Below are positions 44,002 to 52,488 of a DNA stretch of 64,000 nt, in pieces. Within the stretch, counting starts at the first letter, position 1, and each line of letters begins with the position of its first letter. Source of the stretch: Paraburkholderia sp. PGU19. Its GTDB lineage: Bacteria; Pseudomonadota; Gammaproteobacteria; Burkholderiales; Burkholderiaceae. Both the position numbers and the translations under genes were made by a program. Where the stretch lies: assembly GCF_013426915.1 (NCBI RefSeq), contig NZ_AP023181.1:744001-808000 (forward strand), in the 5' to 3' direction. The notes below the pieces were generated by a model that saw nothing but the letters and a program-made list of their open reading frames with translations, ran no database searches and was not told the origin of the DNA.

Positions 44002-44304
44002 CTACCCCCGCCTCGCCATCAACTCATTGCGTAGCAGCGCATGCAGGTCTTCAGCACTCGGCTGCGTGCCCCAACCGCTCGCGCCCGCCACCGATGCAAT
44101 CGCGAACCATGAATGCGGCGGAAACCATTCCTGCACCATAACGCCGTCCTGTCTCAGGCACAGTTGCCCCGTCAGCTCGCTGTATTCGGCCGACATCGAC
44201 TTGCCGTCCGCCTGCACCGTCACGCATGTGCCCTTCGACGACGGCTGCTCCTCGACACTGACGATCACGTCGCAGTCAGATGAATATTCATATGCGCCCG
44301 CCAT
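44002..44304 (-). CDS. Hypothetical 100-aa protein, 5' end uncertain
   Basis: From ATG 44304 the product reads MAGAYEYSSDCDVIVSVEEQ, contains WFPPHSWFAIASVAGASGWG and ends LLRNELMARRG. The ATG lacks a ribosome site. The frame stays open upstream of it for about 100 nt with protein-like sequence (PKLGEHDESNYYPDDVAPLA) but has no ATG, GTG or TTG there. Either the start was lost or frameshifted, or translation starts at 44304. An ATG at 44375 with a good GGGAG is in another frame and stops after 22 codons. Function unknown. Confidence 0.55.
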   Translation of the reverse strand: MAGAYEYSSDCDVIVSVEEQPSSKGTCVTVQADGKSMSAEYSELTGQLCLRQDGVMVQEWFPPHSWFAIASVAGASGWGTQPSAEDLHALLRNELMARRG

Positions 44305-44717
44305 GATCAGCAGCGTCCAGCAAGTGCGCTTCGACGCAAGCGGCGCGACATCGTCAGGGTAATAGTTGCTTTCATCGTGCTCTCCCAGCTTCGGATCTCG
44401 GAAGACACTCTATGCAAATCGCACTGGGAAGATGTGTGCGTGTGTAAGCAAACGTGAATTCCGCGCCGCGATTCACGGTGTGCGGGGAGAAAGTGTAACG
44501 TCGGCGTTCAATTGCCTTGCCATGTGTGCGCCCATTACAACACCCGCGGCAGCCACAAACGTGCATGCGTCGTGATCGCGCTGTCACAGCGAGGTAACAG
44601 GTTTCGGAATATCGTGTTGCCGGAATGACGTTTCCTTCCCGTTCCTTTCCAGCGCCGACGCGCCCGTGCCGCTGCGTATTCGCGCGTCACTTGCCTTCCA
44701 AAGCGAGAACAAAAGAC
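44305..44717. other. Intergenic region upstream of the phosphatase gene
   Basis: This 413-bp region contains a weak inverted repeat CGTGAAT/ATTCACG (around 44450-44474) and a Pho-box-like element (44581-44600). No open frame with a ribosome site and credible composition is seen apart from the possible 5' extension of the gene at 44002-44304. Confidence 0.5.
44581..44600 (-). promoter_or_regulatory. Pho-box-like direct repeat
   Basis: On the minus strand the sequence is CTGTTAC-CTCG-CTGTGAC, two CTGTnAC units spaced 11 nt apart as in PhoB boxes (CTGTCAT-N4-CTGTCAY). It lies 118 nt upstream of the phosphatase gene but in the opposite orientation. It could serve a minus-strand promoter or be coincidence. 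Confidence 0.35.
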
Positions 44718-46430
44718 ATGTCGAAAAAGAACTCCCTCGATACAACGCCGGACGAACCGGACAACACGCAGGACGGCGCGCAGTCCGCCACTTTCTCGCG
44801 CCGTGGCTTTCTGAAGCTCGCGGGCGCATCGGGATTCGCGACGGCTGCGAGCACGTTTGCAAGCTCCGCCAAAGCCGATCCGTCGACACCCGACGGCACG
44901 CCCGAGCAGGTCCATCTCACATGGGGCGAAGATCCCACGAACGAAGTCGTGGTGTCATGGGCATCGATGGCGGCCGCCGCGAATCCGCACGTGCGCTTCG
45001 GCGCAGCCGGCGACAAGAAGGACATCGTTCACGCTGTTCAACGCACCTACACGGACGGCCTGAATGGCGAAGTCGTGTTCACGTATCACGCGCGTCTGCA
45101 CGGCCTGAATGCAGGGACCACGTATCAATACGAAGTCACAGCCGATAACGACAGCAATGCGGGCACGCCCTTCTCGGCGTCGTTCAAGACCGCGCCGCAC
45201 GGTCGCGCGCCGTTCCGCTTCACGAGCTATGGCGATCTCGCGACGCCCAACACTGGCTGGGTGCTGTCGTCGCCGCAAAGCCGCTTCGCGGTGCAGGCCG
45301 TCGAGCGTTTCCAGCCGCTGTTTCACCTGCTCAACGGCGACCTGTGCTACGCGAACCTGAACCCGACGCACCAGCCGGCCGTGTGGCGCCACTTCGGCAA
45401 CAACAATCAGTCGTCGTCGGCGAATCGTCCGTGGATGCCGTGCCCCGGCAATCACGAAATCGAATTCAACAACGGCGCGCAAGGCTTCGACTCGTATCTC
45501 ACGCGCTATACGCTGCCGCACAACGGCACGCGCTTTCCGGGCCGCTGGTATAGCTTCCGCGTGAGTTCGGTGCTGTTCATTTCGCTCGATGCCGACGACG
45601 TCGTGTACCAGGACGCAGCCGCCTTCGTCGCGGGCCCGGCGCCGCTCGTGCCTGCTGCGAGCACGGGCAACCCCGCAATCGCGCCCGGCACGTCGTTCTA
45701 CGTACGCGGCTACAGCAACGGCGAGCAGACGCGCTGGCTCGAAAAGACGCTGCGCCATGCCGCCGACGATGACGATATCGACTGGATCATCGTGCAGATG
45801 CATCAGGACGCGCTCAGCTCGTCGAAGACGGGCAACGGCTCCGACAAAGGCATCCGCGAGGCATGGCTGCCCCTCTTCGACCGCTATGGCGTGGACCTCG
45901 TGCTATGCGGCCACGATCACGACTACGAGCGCAGCTATCCCGTGCGCGGCTGCAATCATCACGCGGGCATCGATGCGACTACGGGCGAGAAAGTCGACAC
46001 GCTGCAACCGAAGCCGGTTGTTCATTCGCATGCAAGCAACGGCAACGCGTTCGACACCTGCCACGGCACGATCCACCTGATTCTCGGCGGCGGCGGCACG
46101 AGCGCTCCGCTCGACGTGTATGGCGTCGACACGGGCAACGGCAATCCGCAAGCGAAGGTGTTCACGAAGCCCAACCGGCCGATCCCGGGCGCAACGGCAG
46201 GCACGTTCGCGCGCGCCAACGCCGATGCACTCGAAGATGCGATCTGGTCGGCGCAGCGCGATACGGGCACGGGCTACGGCATCGCCGTATTCGACTACGA
46301 TCCGGGTTCGCACGGCGGCAAGACGACGATCACGATGAACTACTATCACGCGCCGGGCGCCGATCAAACGCCGACAGCGAACTACGAGCTGTTCGAGACG
46401 ATCACGCTATCGAAGCATCGGCGGGGTTGA
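44718..46430 (+). CDS. Tat-exported purple-acid-phosphatase-like metallophosphoesterase
   Basis: The 570-aa product has a Tat signal (SRRGFLKLAGASGFATAAST near residues 27-46), an N-terminal fibronectin-like domain (VHLTWGEDPTNEVVVSWASM) and a metallophosphoesterase domain. Metal-site motifs are YGDLA, NGDLCYAN, PGNHEIE, VQMHQD and GHDHDYERSY. It should hydrolyse phosphomonoesters in the periplasm or outside the cell. ATG 44718 gives the Tat leader; a longer frame is not supported. It stands alone, followed by a hairpin and the repeat region. Confidence 0.9.
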   Translation: MSKKNSLDTTPDEPDNTQDGAQSATFSRRGFLKLAGASGFATAASTFASSAKADPSTPDGTPEQVHLTWGEDPTNEVVVSWASMAAAANPHVRFGAAGDKKDIVHAVQRTYTDGLNGEVVFTYHARLHGLNAGTTYQYEVTADNDSNAGTPFSASFKTAPHGRAPFRFTSYGDLATPNTGWVLSSPQSRFAVQAVERFQPLFHLLNGDLCYANLNPTHQPAVWRHFGNNNQSSSANRPWMPCPGNHEIEFNNGAQGFDSYLTRYTLPHNGTRFPGRWYSFRVSSVLFISLDADDVVYQDAAAFVAGPAPLVPAASTGNPAIAPGTSFYVRGYSNGEQTRWLEKTLRHAADDDDIDWIIVQMHQDALSSSKTGNGSDKGIREAWLPLFDRYGVDLVLCGHDHDYERSYPVRGCNHHAGIDATTGEKVDTLQPKPVVHSHASNGNAFDTCHGTIHLILGGGGTSAPLDVYGVDTGNGNPQAKVFTKPNRPIPGATAGTFARANADALEDAIWSAQRDTGTGYGIAVFDYDPGSHGGKTTITMNYYHAPGADQTPTANYELFETITLSKHRRG

Positions 46431-46439
46431 TCATCATGC

Positions 46440-46470
46440 GTTGCGCCGCGCCGACGTTGCGTGGCGCAAC
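46440..46470 (+). terminator. Hairpin after phosphatase gene
   Basis: GTTGCGCC (46440-46447) pairs with GGCGCAAC (46463-46470) across a 15-nt loop, 9 nt after the stop. There is no T-run. It is a possible terminator. Confidence 0.4.
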
Positions 46471-46530
46471 GCTGTCGACGCCCACCCGCTTAGACACCCG
46501 CACAAGTGCTGGCGCCAGCGAATGGTTTGT

Positions 46531-46670
46531 GCCGCCCAGGTGGCAAACTGTGTGTAGGTTGTCGCACCGCAAAGGTTAGTGCTCTTGCGAGAAACAGCAA
46601 CCTTGCTTCCCGGTCCGGAGTGATGCGTGTATGGCGCGAAAGCCGACACACAGTTTGCCACCTGGGCGGC
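46531..46670. repeat. 24-bp perfect inverted repeat flanking 92 bp
   Basis: The left arm (46531-46554, beginning GCCGCCCAGGTGG) and the right arm (46647-46670, ending CCACCTGGGCGGC) are exact reverse complements of 24 bp. The 92-bp spacer has no open frame of note. The element sits 21 bp before the dispersed repeat copy 2. It resembles a small non-coding mobile or BIME-like unit. I see no flanking target duplication. Confidence 0.75.
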
Positions 46671-46691
46671 GGCGGACTGTCTGGCGCGGCG

Positions 46692-46934
46692 TGCAGCGAC
46701 GCGGGTATGTGAAGCGGGTGAGGCATCGGTTCGAAGCGTTGGCGACGAACGCGAGTAGGTGCGTTAGCGTATGAAGAACGGGGCCGTTGGGGGCCCTCAG
46801 GCAAGAACCAGCGCTGGCGGTGTTAGCCGCTTTCTTTTGCCTACTTTTCTTTGCGGCGGCAAAGAAAAGTAGGTGCCGCCCCGCACAGGGGCGACGCGTG
46901 AAGCGCGAAGGCAAATCGCGGATGCCAGCGCAAA
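46692..46934 (+). repeat. Dispersed intergenic repeat, copy 2
   Basis: This is the full counterpart of positions 1-243. It carries the same perfect 15-bp hairpin (arms 46840-46854 and 46859-46873, loop GGCG) and the conserved blocks around it. It lies just beyond the stop of the minus-strand surE gene, as copy 1 lies beyond the stop of a minus-strand gene. Four CCAAA units (46936-46955) follow directly. No protein is credible. Confidence 0.88.
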
Positions 46935-46986
46935 GCCAAACCAAACCAAACCAAACCCGAGCAACGCTCCCGGCCAGCCACAAACT

Positions 46987-47769
46987 TCACGCTTGCAACG
47001 ACGCCGACAACTTCGCAAAAGTGTTCTCGTCCGTACGATCGAAGTAAAGCGGCGTCACCGACACGCGCCCCGACGCAACCACAGCCGTTTCGCTATCGGG
47101 CGCGTTCTCGCGCGGGCCACGCTGAAAGCGCAGCCAGTGATACTCGAGGCCGCGAGGGTCCACCTGCGGCAGCACATCGATACCTTCCACGAGCCCCACG
47201 CCCTGCCTCGTCGGCGTCAGCGGACCCGCCGCCGCCCCATCGACATCGGGGAAATTGACGTTCAGGCAAACGGGCGCGTCGTGCTCGATGGCCAGCAACT
47301 GGCGGATCACGCCCGGCGCGAGTGCACGCGCGGTATCCCAGCGCACGGCCTCACGGTCCCGGAAGACCTGACTCAATGCAATCGACGGCAGCCCCAGCAG
47401 CAGCCCTGTCATCGCCGCGCCAACGGTGCCGGAGAACATCGTCTCGACACCGAGATTGCCGCCGCGATTGATACCGGACAGCACGAGCGTCGGCGGCGTG
47501 TCGCGCATCAGATGACGCACGGCCATCACGACGCAATCGCCAGGCGTGCCCACCACGCCGAAGCGGCGCTCGCCCTGGCGGCTCACGCGCAGCGGCGAAT
47601 GCAGGCTGATCGAATGCGACGTGCCGCTCTGATCGTGCTCGGGCGCGACGACCCATACTTCGTCGGCTAGTTCGTTGGCAACGGCTTCGAGCACGGCGAG
47701 GCCGGGGGCGTCGATGCCGTCGTCGTTGGTGAGGAGAACGCGGGGGATCTTGCTGAAGGATGCAGACAT
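46987..47769 (-). CDS. surE: 5'/3'-nucleotidase SurE
   Basis: The 260-aa product starts near RVLLTNDDGIDAPGLAVLEA, where the Asp-Asp pair binds the metal, and contains VVAPEHDQSGTSHSISLHSP and LVLSGINRGGNLGVETMFSG, all classic SurE motifs. It dephosphorylates nucleoside monophosphates and may act in survival under stress. ATG 47769 gives the family N-terminus. The usual neighbours pcm, nlpD and rpoS are absent, so this may be a second copy. Confidence 0.93.
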   Translation of the reverse strand: MSASFSKIPRVLLTNDDGIDAPGLAVLEAVANELADEVWVVAPEHDQSGTSHSISLHSPLRVSRQGERRFGVVGTPGDCVVMAVRHLMRDTPPTLVLSGINRGGNLGVETMFSGTVGAAMTGLLLGLPSIALSQVFRDREAVRWDTARALAPGVIRQLLAIEHDAPVCLNVNFPDVDGAAAGPLTPTRQGVGLVEGIDVLPQVDPRGLEYHWLRFQRGPRENAPDSETAVVASGRVSVTPLYFDRTDENTFAKLSASLQA

Positions 47770-47818
47770 GACGTGAGATACCGGTAACGGACAGATGCCC
47801 ATTACGCTACCACAAGCC

Positions 47819-47837
47819 GAACCGGGTGCACCGGTTC
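47819..47837 (-). terminator. Hairpin after porin gene
   Basis: GAACCGG (47819-47825) and CCGGTTC (47831-47837) pair with a 5-nt loop, 16 nt beyond the porin stop. On the minus strand no clear T-run follows. It is a probable terminator or RNA 3' end. Confidence 0.5.
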
Positions 47838-47853
47838 AGCTTTTCGCTTCACA

Positions 47854-49074
47854 TCAGAAGCGATGAATCACACCAAGGCCAAACGCAAACTGACTGGCCG
47901 TCGACGAAGGCGTCGAGTTGAAGCCATCACCGATACTCGCGGTCGCATCGATGATCTGTCCCGCGCCGTTCGTGCCGAGCGTCTTGCCATTCGCGCGTTG
48001 ATACGCTTCGAGCGCATAGAGGCCCGTACGCTTGGACAGCGAGTAGTACTGGGACAGGTTGAACTGCTGATACGACGCGCTATCCGTAATGCCGTTCGCG
48101 CGAGTCGCACGCGTGTAGCTGTAGCCCGCAGCGAAGTCCCACGTCACAGCCGGTTTCCAGTGCAGCACGGCGCCAGCCGTGTTGAAGATCGCCGTATCGG
48201 TGAACTTCGAATTGATGCCGGGAATGTACTGAACGTTCGAGTACGTCGCCGTCACGTCCCACGCGCTGTTGAACGTATAGCCGCCGCCGACGGCAAAACG
48301 CTGCTGCGCGCGCGCTGTCTGGTAGCCGTTCGTCAACGCGGATACGCCGATCTGCGAGCCGCCGTTCGTCGTGGTGGAATCCGCGCCCCACGCGCCGCCG
48401 CCCGAGGTTGAATTGTTGATTCGCAAGAAGCCAACGGCGAGACCGATCGGGCCCAGTGCGTACTGGATCGCCGTCGTCCACGTCGAGCCCTGATTGACGC
48501 TGCCCGCCACGCCGCCGAGCGAATACGAGCCGCTCACCGTCAAGCCGTACAGCTTCGGCGACGTGTACTCCAGCGTATTGTTCGCGCGATAGATCGTGTC
48601 GAGCCCGTCGATATCGCCAGGATGCGCGCCGTAGAAGCCCGTGATCCAGGTCGTCGGGCTATACGGTGACAACAGCTGGTAATACGAAGCGTACTGCCGG
48701 CCCGCCGTGAACGTACCGTAGGTCGGATTCGTCACGCCGACATACGCAAGACGTCCGAACATCGCATTGGTGTACTGCTGCGCGCCCGTTGCCGAATTGA
48801 AGCCCGACTCAAGTTGAAAGATCGCTTTAGTCCCGCCGCCGAGATCTTCCCCGCCTTTCAAGCCGAAGCGGCTGCCCGCCCACACGCCCGGCGTCATCTT
48901 GACGACCGAGTGCCCGCCGCTCGTCGATCCAAGCGATGTCGAACTGCTTTGATAAGCCAGTCCGTTATCGACAATGCCGTACAGTGTCACGCTGCTTTGC
49001 GCAAAAGCCGGCGCGCCGCCAACGATTGCCGCCCCGATGACAATCGCCTTGACGCTACTGGTACTCCTCTTCAT
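47854..49074 (-). CDS. Gram-negative porin (OmpC-like, Burkholderia type)
   Basis: The 406-aa product has a signal peptide (SVKAIVIGAAIVGGAPAFAQ) and the standard mature start SSVTLYGIVDNGLAY of betaproteobacterial 16-stranded porins. FGLKGGEDLGGGTKAIFQLE and the L3-region follow, and the chain ends in FGLGVIHRF with the C-terminal Phe. GGAGGTCATAAGA lies before ATG 49074. It forms trimers that let small hydrophilic solutes through the outer membrane. Confidence 0.95.
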   Translation of the reverse strand: MKRSTSSVKAIVIGAAIVGGAPAFAQSSVTLYGIVDNGLAYQSSSTSLGSTSGGHSVVKMTPGVWAGSRFGLKGGEDLGGGTKAIFQLESGFNSATGAQQYTNAMFGRLAYVGVTNPTYGTFTAGRQYASYYQLLSPYSPTTWITGFYGAHPGDIDGLDTIYRANNTLEYTSPKLYGLTVSGSYSLGGVAGSVNQGSTWTTAIQYALGPIGLAVGFLRINNSTSGGGAWGADSTTTNGGSQIGVSALTNGYQTARAQQRFAVGGGYTFNSAWDVTATYSNVQYIPGINSKFTDTAIFNTAGAVLHWKPAVTWDFAAGYSYTRATRANGITDSASYQQFNLSQYYSLSKRTGLYALEAYQRANGKTLGTNGAGQIIDATASIGDGFNSTPSSTASQFAFGLGVIHRF

Positions 49075-49146
49075 TCTTATGACCTCCATCTTCCTGGTTT
49101 TTGCTGCTGTTTGAATTCTTTAAAGCTTCTTTAAAGCGCTTCGCCG

Positions 49147-49689
49147 TTATGTTCTGTATTGGCTCAATTTCCGCTTCACCGTCAAAGCCAGCGGCACGGT
49201 AAAGAAAAAGTGAGACATAAAGCCGCCAATCACGACATTCGGATTCGAGTAATCGGGGTGGTTATCCGAGACGACCATGATCGCGACGTGCATCGCGATC
49301 CACGCAAGCACGGCGTAAAAGAGCGCGACGAAAGTCGCTTCGTATCCGCGGCGTTGAAAGTACGGCCAGATCAGCGCGAACAGCACGCCCCACGCAAGCG
49401 CAAAGACAAAGTGAATGCCCGTGCCGACGACATACGCCCACACGCCGATCGATTCCTGCACCGCCTTGCCGAACACCAGTCCCGTCGCGTTGCGCGGAAT
49501 GCCCGCGAGCGGCATCAGATGCTGGATGCCGACCCACACGACGGCCTCGTAGATCCAGATGATCACCGCGCCGAGCAAACCGGCAGCCAGTCCCGCGCGA
49601 ATCATCGCGGCCAGGCTCGGCCAGCCTGAAGCATTCAGCGCTGCATTGCCGCCGAGTTCCTTTCCGCTAATGCTGAAATTGCCAGCCAT
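49147..49689 (-). CDS. Four-helix membrane protein of unknown function
   Basis: The 180-aa product has about four hydrophobic helices (roughly 28-48, 82-104, 115-137 and 145-165). Conserved-looking segments are GTGIHFVFALAWGVLFALIW and NPNVVIGGFMSHFFFTVPLA. AGGAGA precedes ATG 49689. It lies between the porin and an MFS gene, both on the same strand, but gaps of about 70 bp leave the operon uncertain. I do not recognise a characterised family. Confidence 0.8.
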   Translation of the reverse strand: MAGNFSISGKELGGNAALNASGWPSLAAMIRAGLAAGLLGAVIIWIYEAVVWVGIQHLMPLAGIPRNATGLVFGKAVQESIGVWAYVVGTGIHFVFALAWGVLFALIWPYFQRRGYEATFVALFYAVLAWIAMHVAIMVVSDNHPDYSNPNVVIGGFMSHFFFTVPLALTVKRKLSQYRT

Positions 49690-49773
49690 CTCGTGTCTCC
49701 TCATGCCGGTTTAAACATCGGGTGCTGCGAAAGCCGATGGCGGGTCGCCATCGGCGAACTTAACGTATTGACT

Positions 49774-51117
49774 TCAGACATCGGCGACCGGGCTTGTGAT
49801 GAAGCGCAACGCAATGCGGTTCATCACGATCGCGATGGCGGCGATCACGGCGGGCACCGCGAGCACCGAAAACACCGTCGCGAAGCTGAAGCCCATCGAG
49901 AGCAATGCACCGCCCACCAGCGAACCCAGAATCCCGCCGAGCCGCCCAAAGCCCAGCATCCAGCTGACGCCCGTTGCACGGGCACGTGTCGGGTAGCAAC
50001 TCGGCGCGAGCGCGTTGAGGCCCGTTTGCGCGCCGCTCATGAAGAAGCCGGCACAGGCAACGAGAATCGGCAAGGTGCCGGATTGGAGCGTGCCCATTCC
50101 AAGCGCGAAGATGAACACGCCGCCAAGCAGATACGAACAACCGATCACGGCATTGCGGTCCATCCGGTCCATCGCAAAGCCGACTGCGACCGCGCCAATC
50201 GTGCCGCCCAGCTGGAACATGCCCGTGATCGCCGCGGCGCGTTCGACAGGCAGGCCCGCGTCCTTGATGAGGGTCGGCAGCCAGCCCGTCAGCAGATAGA
50301 TGATCAGCAGGCCCATGAAGTACGTGACCCACAGCATCAGCGTGCTCATTGCGTAGCCATCCGCGAACAGCATGCGCACGGGTGCTTTCTCGGCAACGAC
50401 AGGTTCCGGCGCGGTAAAGCGAACGTCGTCGGCGAACCGGTGTCCGCATACACGTCCCAACGTGTGTGCAATGCGCTCCGTGACCGCCTTGCGCACGAGC
50501 ATCAGACGCGCGGACTCGGGCAACAGCCACAGCAGCAGCGGCACGCTGACGATGGGCAGAATGCCGCCGAACATGAACACCGCGCGCCAGCCGAAATGCG
50601 GAATCAGCCACGCGGCGACGAAGCCGCCCGCGCCCGAGCCGAAGTTGAAGCCGGTGAACATGATCGTCAGCAGCAGCGAACGGCTGCGCGACGGCACGTA
50701 TTCGGACAGCAGCGTCGTCGAGTTCGGCATCGCGGCGCCGAGACCGAGGCCCGTAAGAAACCGCAGCATGACGAGCGCGGTGGGTGTCTCCGCGAAAGCG
50801 CAAAGCAGGCTGAAAAACCCGAAGCAGAACACGGAGCCAATCAATATTTTCTTTCGCCCGATGCGGTCCGCCATCGGTCCGGCGACCAGCGCGCCAACCG
50901 CGAGGCCCACCATCGCGGCGCTCATCACGGGCCCGAAGGCGGCGCGGCTCACGCTCCAGTCGTGCATGATGACGGGCGCAACGAACCCCATGACGGCCGT
51001 ATCGAGCCCGTCCATCGTGACGATCCAGAAGCACAGCACAAGCACGAGCCACTGGTACGCCGACATCTTGCGTGCGTCGATGAACGCCTTGATGTCGACT
51101 GATTCTGTTGGTTTCAT
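49774..51117 (-). CDS. Aromatic acid:H+ symporter (AAHS-family MFS)
   Basis: The 447-aa product has 12 predicted helices. FWIVTMDGLDTAVMGFVAPV in helix 1 carries the D-G-x-D motif of the PcaK/BenK/MhpT group, and GPMADRIGRKKILIGS is motif A. RFLTGLGLGAAMPNSTTLLS and MLGFGRLGGILGSLVGGALL follow. It should import an aromatic acid by proton symport. GGAGA precedes the ATG. Upstream, divergent GntR and LysR genes probably regulate it. Confidence 0.92.
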   Translation of the reverse strand: MKPTESVDIKAFIDARKMSAYQWLVLVLCFWIVTMDGLDTAVMGFVAPVIMHDWSVSRAAFGPVMSAAMVGLAVGALVAGPMADRIGRKKILIGSVFCFGFFSLLCAFAETPTALVMLRFLTGLGLGAAMPNSTTLLSEYVPSRSRSLLLTIMFTGFNFGSGAGGFVAAWLIPHFGWRAVFMFGGILPIVSVPLLLWLLPESARLMLVRKAVTERIAHTLGRVCGHRFADDVRFTAPEPVVAEKAPVRMLFADGYAMSTLMLWVTYFMGLLIIYLLTGWLPTLIKDAGLPVERAAAITGMFQLGGTIGAVAVGFAMDRMDRNAVIGCSYLLGGVFIFALGMGTLQSGTLPILVACAGFFMSGAQTGLNALAPSCYPTRARATGVSWMLGFGRLGGILGSLVGGALLSMGFSFATVFSVLAVPAVIAAIAIVMNRIALRFITSPVADV

Positions 51118-51758
51118 AGATGTCTCCGAAAAAAGGTTCCCCGCCCCGGGCTTCTGTCGAACCCGGGGTCTTGTTGTATCGAAGGAGAAAAGCGACTACG
51201 GAAGAGCTGGCGGCGTCGTTCGCTATACCGCTTCAGGTACCCGGCGCGTTGTCAGGAACGCTTCCTGTGTTTCGCCTCGCATGCTGGCGCGCATGCCGAT
51301 ATTTGTGATCCTCACAGTCGGCACGTTAGACGTTCCGATACCACCCATCATCCTTGCCATTTCGATGTCTTCCGTTGCTTCACGCTGCGCAGCGCTCGCG
51401 CGCCGGTCGGATGGACCGCGGTCTTCGTACTTCCTGGATTTGCGGCTATCTTGGGATACAAAGATATAGAAACGGCATCCACTCCCGGTAGTGCGGGTAA
51501 ACCACATGAAAGGCCAGTCAGATTCGGTAAGACAAGGCTAAACGCAATATATGAGCGGCTCGAATCCGGCTCGATTGCCCGACAGATCAAGCTCTGTGGT
51601 ATCCCGAGACGTGGAGGGCCCCGTTCGCTTCGCTACGGGCAGACGTACATGCCGATAAACAGAACAGATGGCAAGCGAATCAAGTCGCAATGCGCTGTAA
51701 AGGCGTTGTTGCGCGATCCTGAGCGCCGTTATACTGACCAGCCGATGAGTCGAAACAC
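51118..51758. other. 641-bp intergenic region between AAHS carrier and GntR genes
   Basis: The region separates divergent genes and should hold both promoters. Several open frames of 60-100 codons exist on both strands, but none has family-like sequence or a ribosome site. I see no repeats or insertion-sequence ends. It may be eroded sequence. Confidence 0.5.
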
Positions 51759-52460
51759 ATGAACGAGACAACCCAGCAAGCGATTGTTCAAACGCTGCGA
51801 GAAAAGATCCTCGCGGGCGAACTGGCGCCCGGCCAGCGTCTCGTCGAGGCGCAACTCGCGCAATGGCTCGGCGTATCGCGCACGCCGCTGCGCTATGCGT
51901 TGAGTGTATTGGCAAGCGAGGCGCTGCTCGAACGCTCGGGCGCACGCGGTTTCGTGGTGCGGCGCTTCAGCGTGCGCGACGTGCTCAATGCAATCGACGT
52001 GCGCGGCGTGCTCGAAGGTCTCGCTGCGCGGATGGTCGCGGAGAGCGGCGTATCGGCGGCGCTGGCCGCGTCACTGAATGCCTGTCTGCGCGAGGGCGAC
52101 GAGATCTTCAACGCAGGCGCGTTAAAGCATGGCGACGACGTGCGCTATGCAGCGATGAACGGCCGCTTCCATGCGCTGATCGTCGACGCCGCGCAGAACG
52201 CCGCAGTCAGCGCCGCGTTGAGCCTGAACGACAAGATTCCCTTCGTCGCGCCATCCACCATTGCATTCGACGAATCCGCGCGAGACCGTCAGTTCGCAAT
52301 GCTCACGTATGCGCACCGGCAACATCATGCGATCGTCAACGCGCTCATCAACGGCGAAGGCGCGCGCGTCGACGCGCTCATGAAGGAACACACGCATATA
52401 TCGAAGGAAAGCCTCAATCTGTCGTTGCCCACGCTGCATCTGATCGCGGGCGCGGCATGA
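51759..52460 (+). CDS. GntR-family regulator (FadR/FCD subfamily)
   Basis: The 233-aa product has an N-terminal winged helix (TLREKILAGELAPGQRLVEA, then LGVSRTPLRYALSVLASEAL) and a C-terminal FCD effector domain (VRGVLEGLAARMVAESGV, AMNGRFHALIVDAAQN, HRQHHAIVNALINGE with metal-binding histidines). Such regulators sense organic acids. It is divergent from the AAHS aromatic-acid carrier gene and precedes a LysR gene by 28 bp, so it probably controls that carrier. Confidence 0.93.
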   Translation: MNETTQQAIVQTLREKILAGELAPGQRLVEAQLAQWLGVSRTPLRYALSVLASEALLERSGARGFVVRRFSVRDVLNAIDVRGVLEGLAARMVAESGVSAALAASLNACLREGDEIFNAGALKHGDDVRYAAMNGRFHALIVDAAQNAAVSAALSLNDKIPFVAPSTIAFDESARDRQFAMLTYAHRQHHAIVNALINGEGARVDALMKEHTHISKESLNLSLPTLHLIAGAA

Positions 52461-52488
52461 TGGCGATTGCGGCTTTTAGTACTTTTTT

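Noticed and set aside
49693..51102. 469-codon plus-strand frame opposite the AAHS carrier
   Set aside because: The minus strand has an intact 12-helix transporter; the plus frame is low-complexity.
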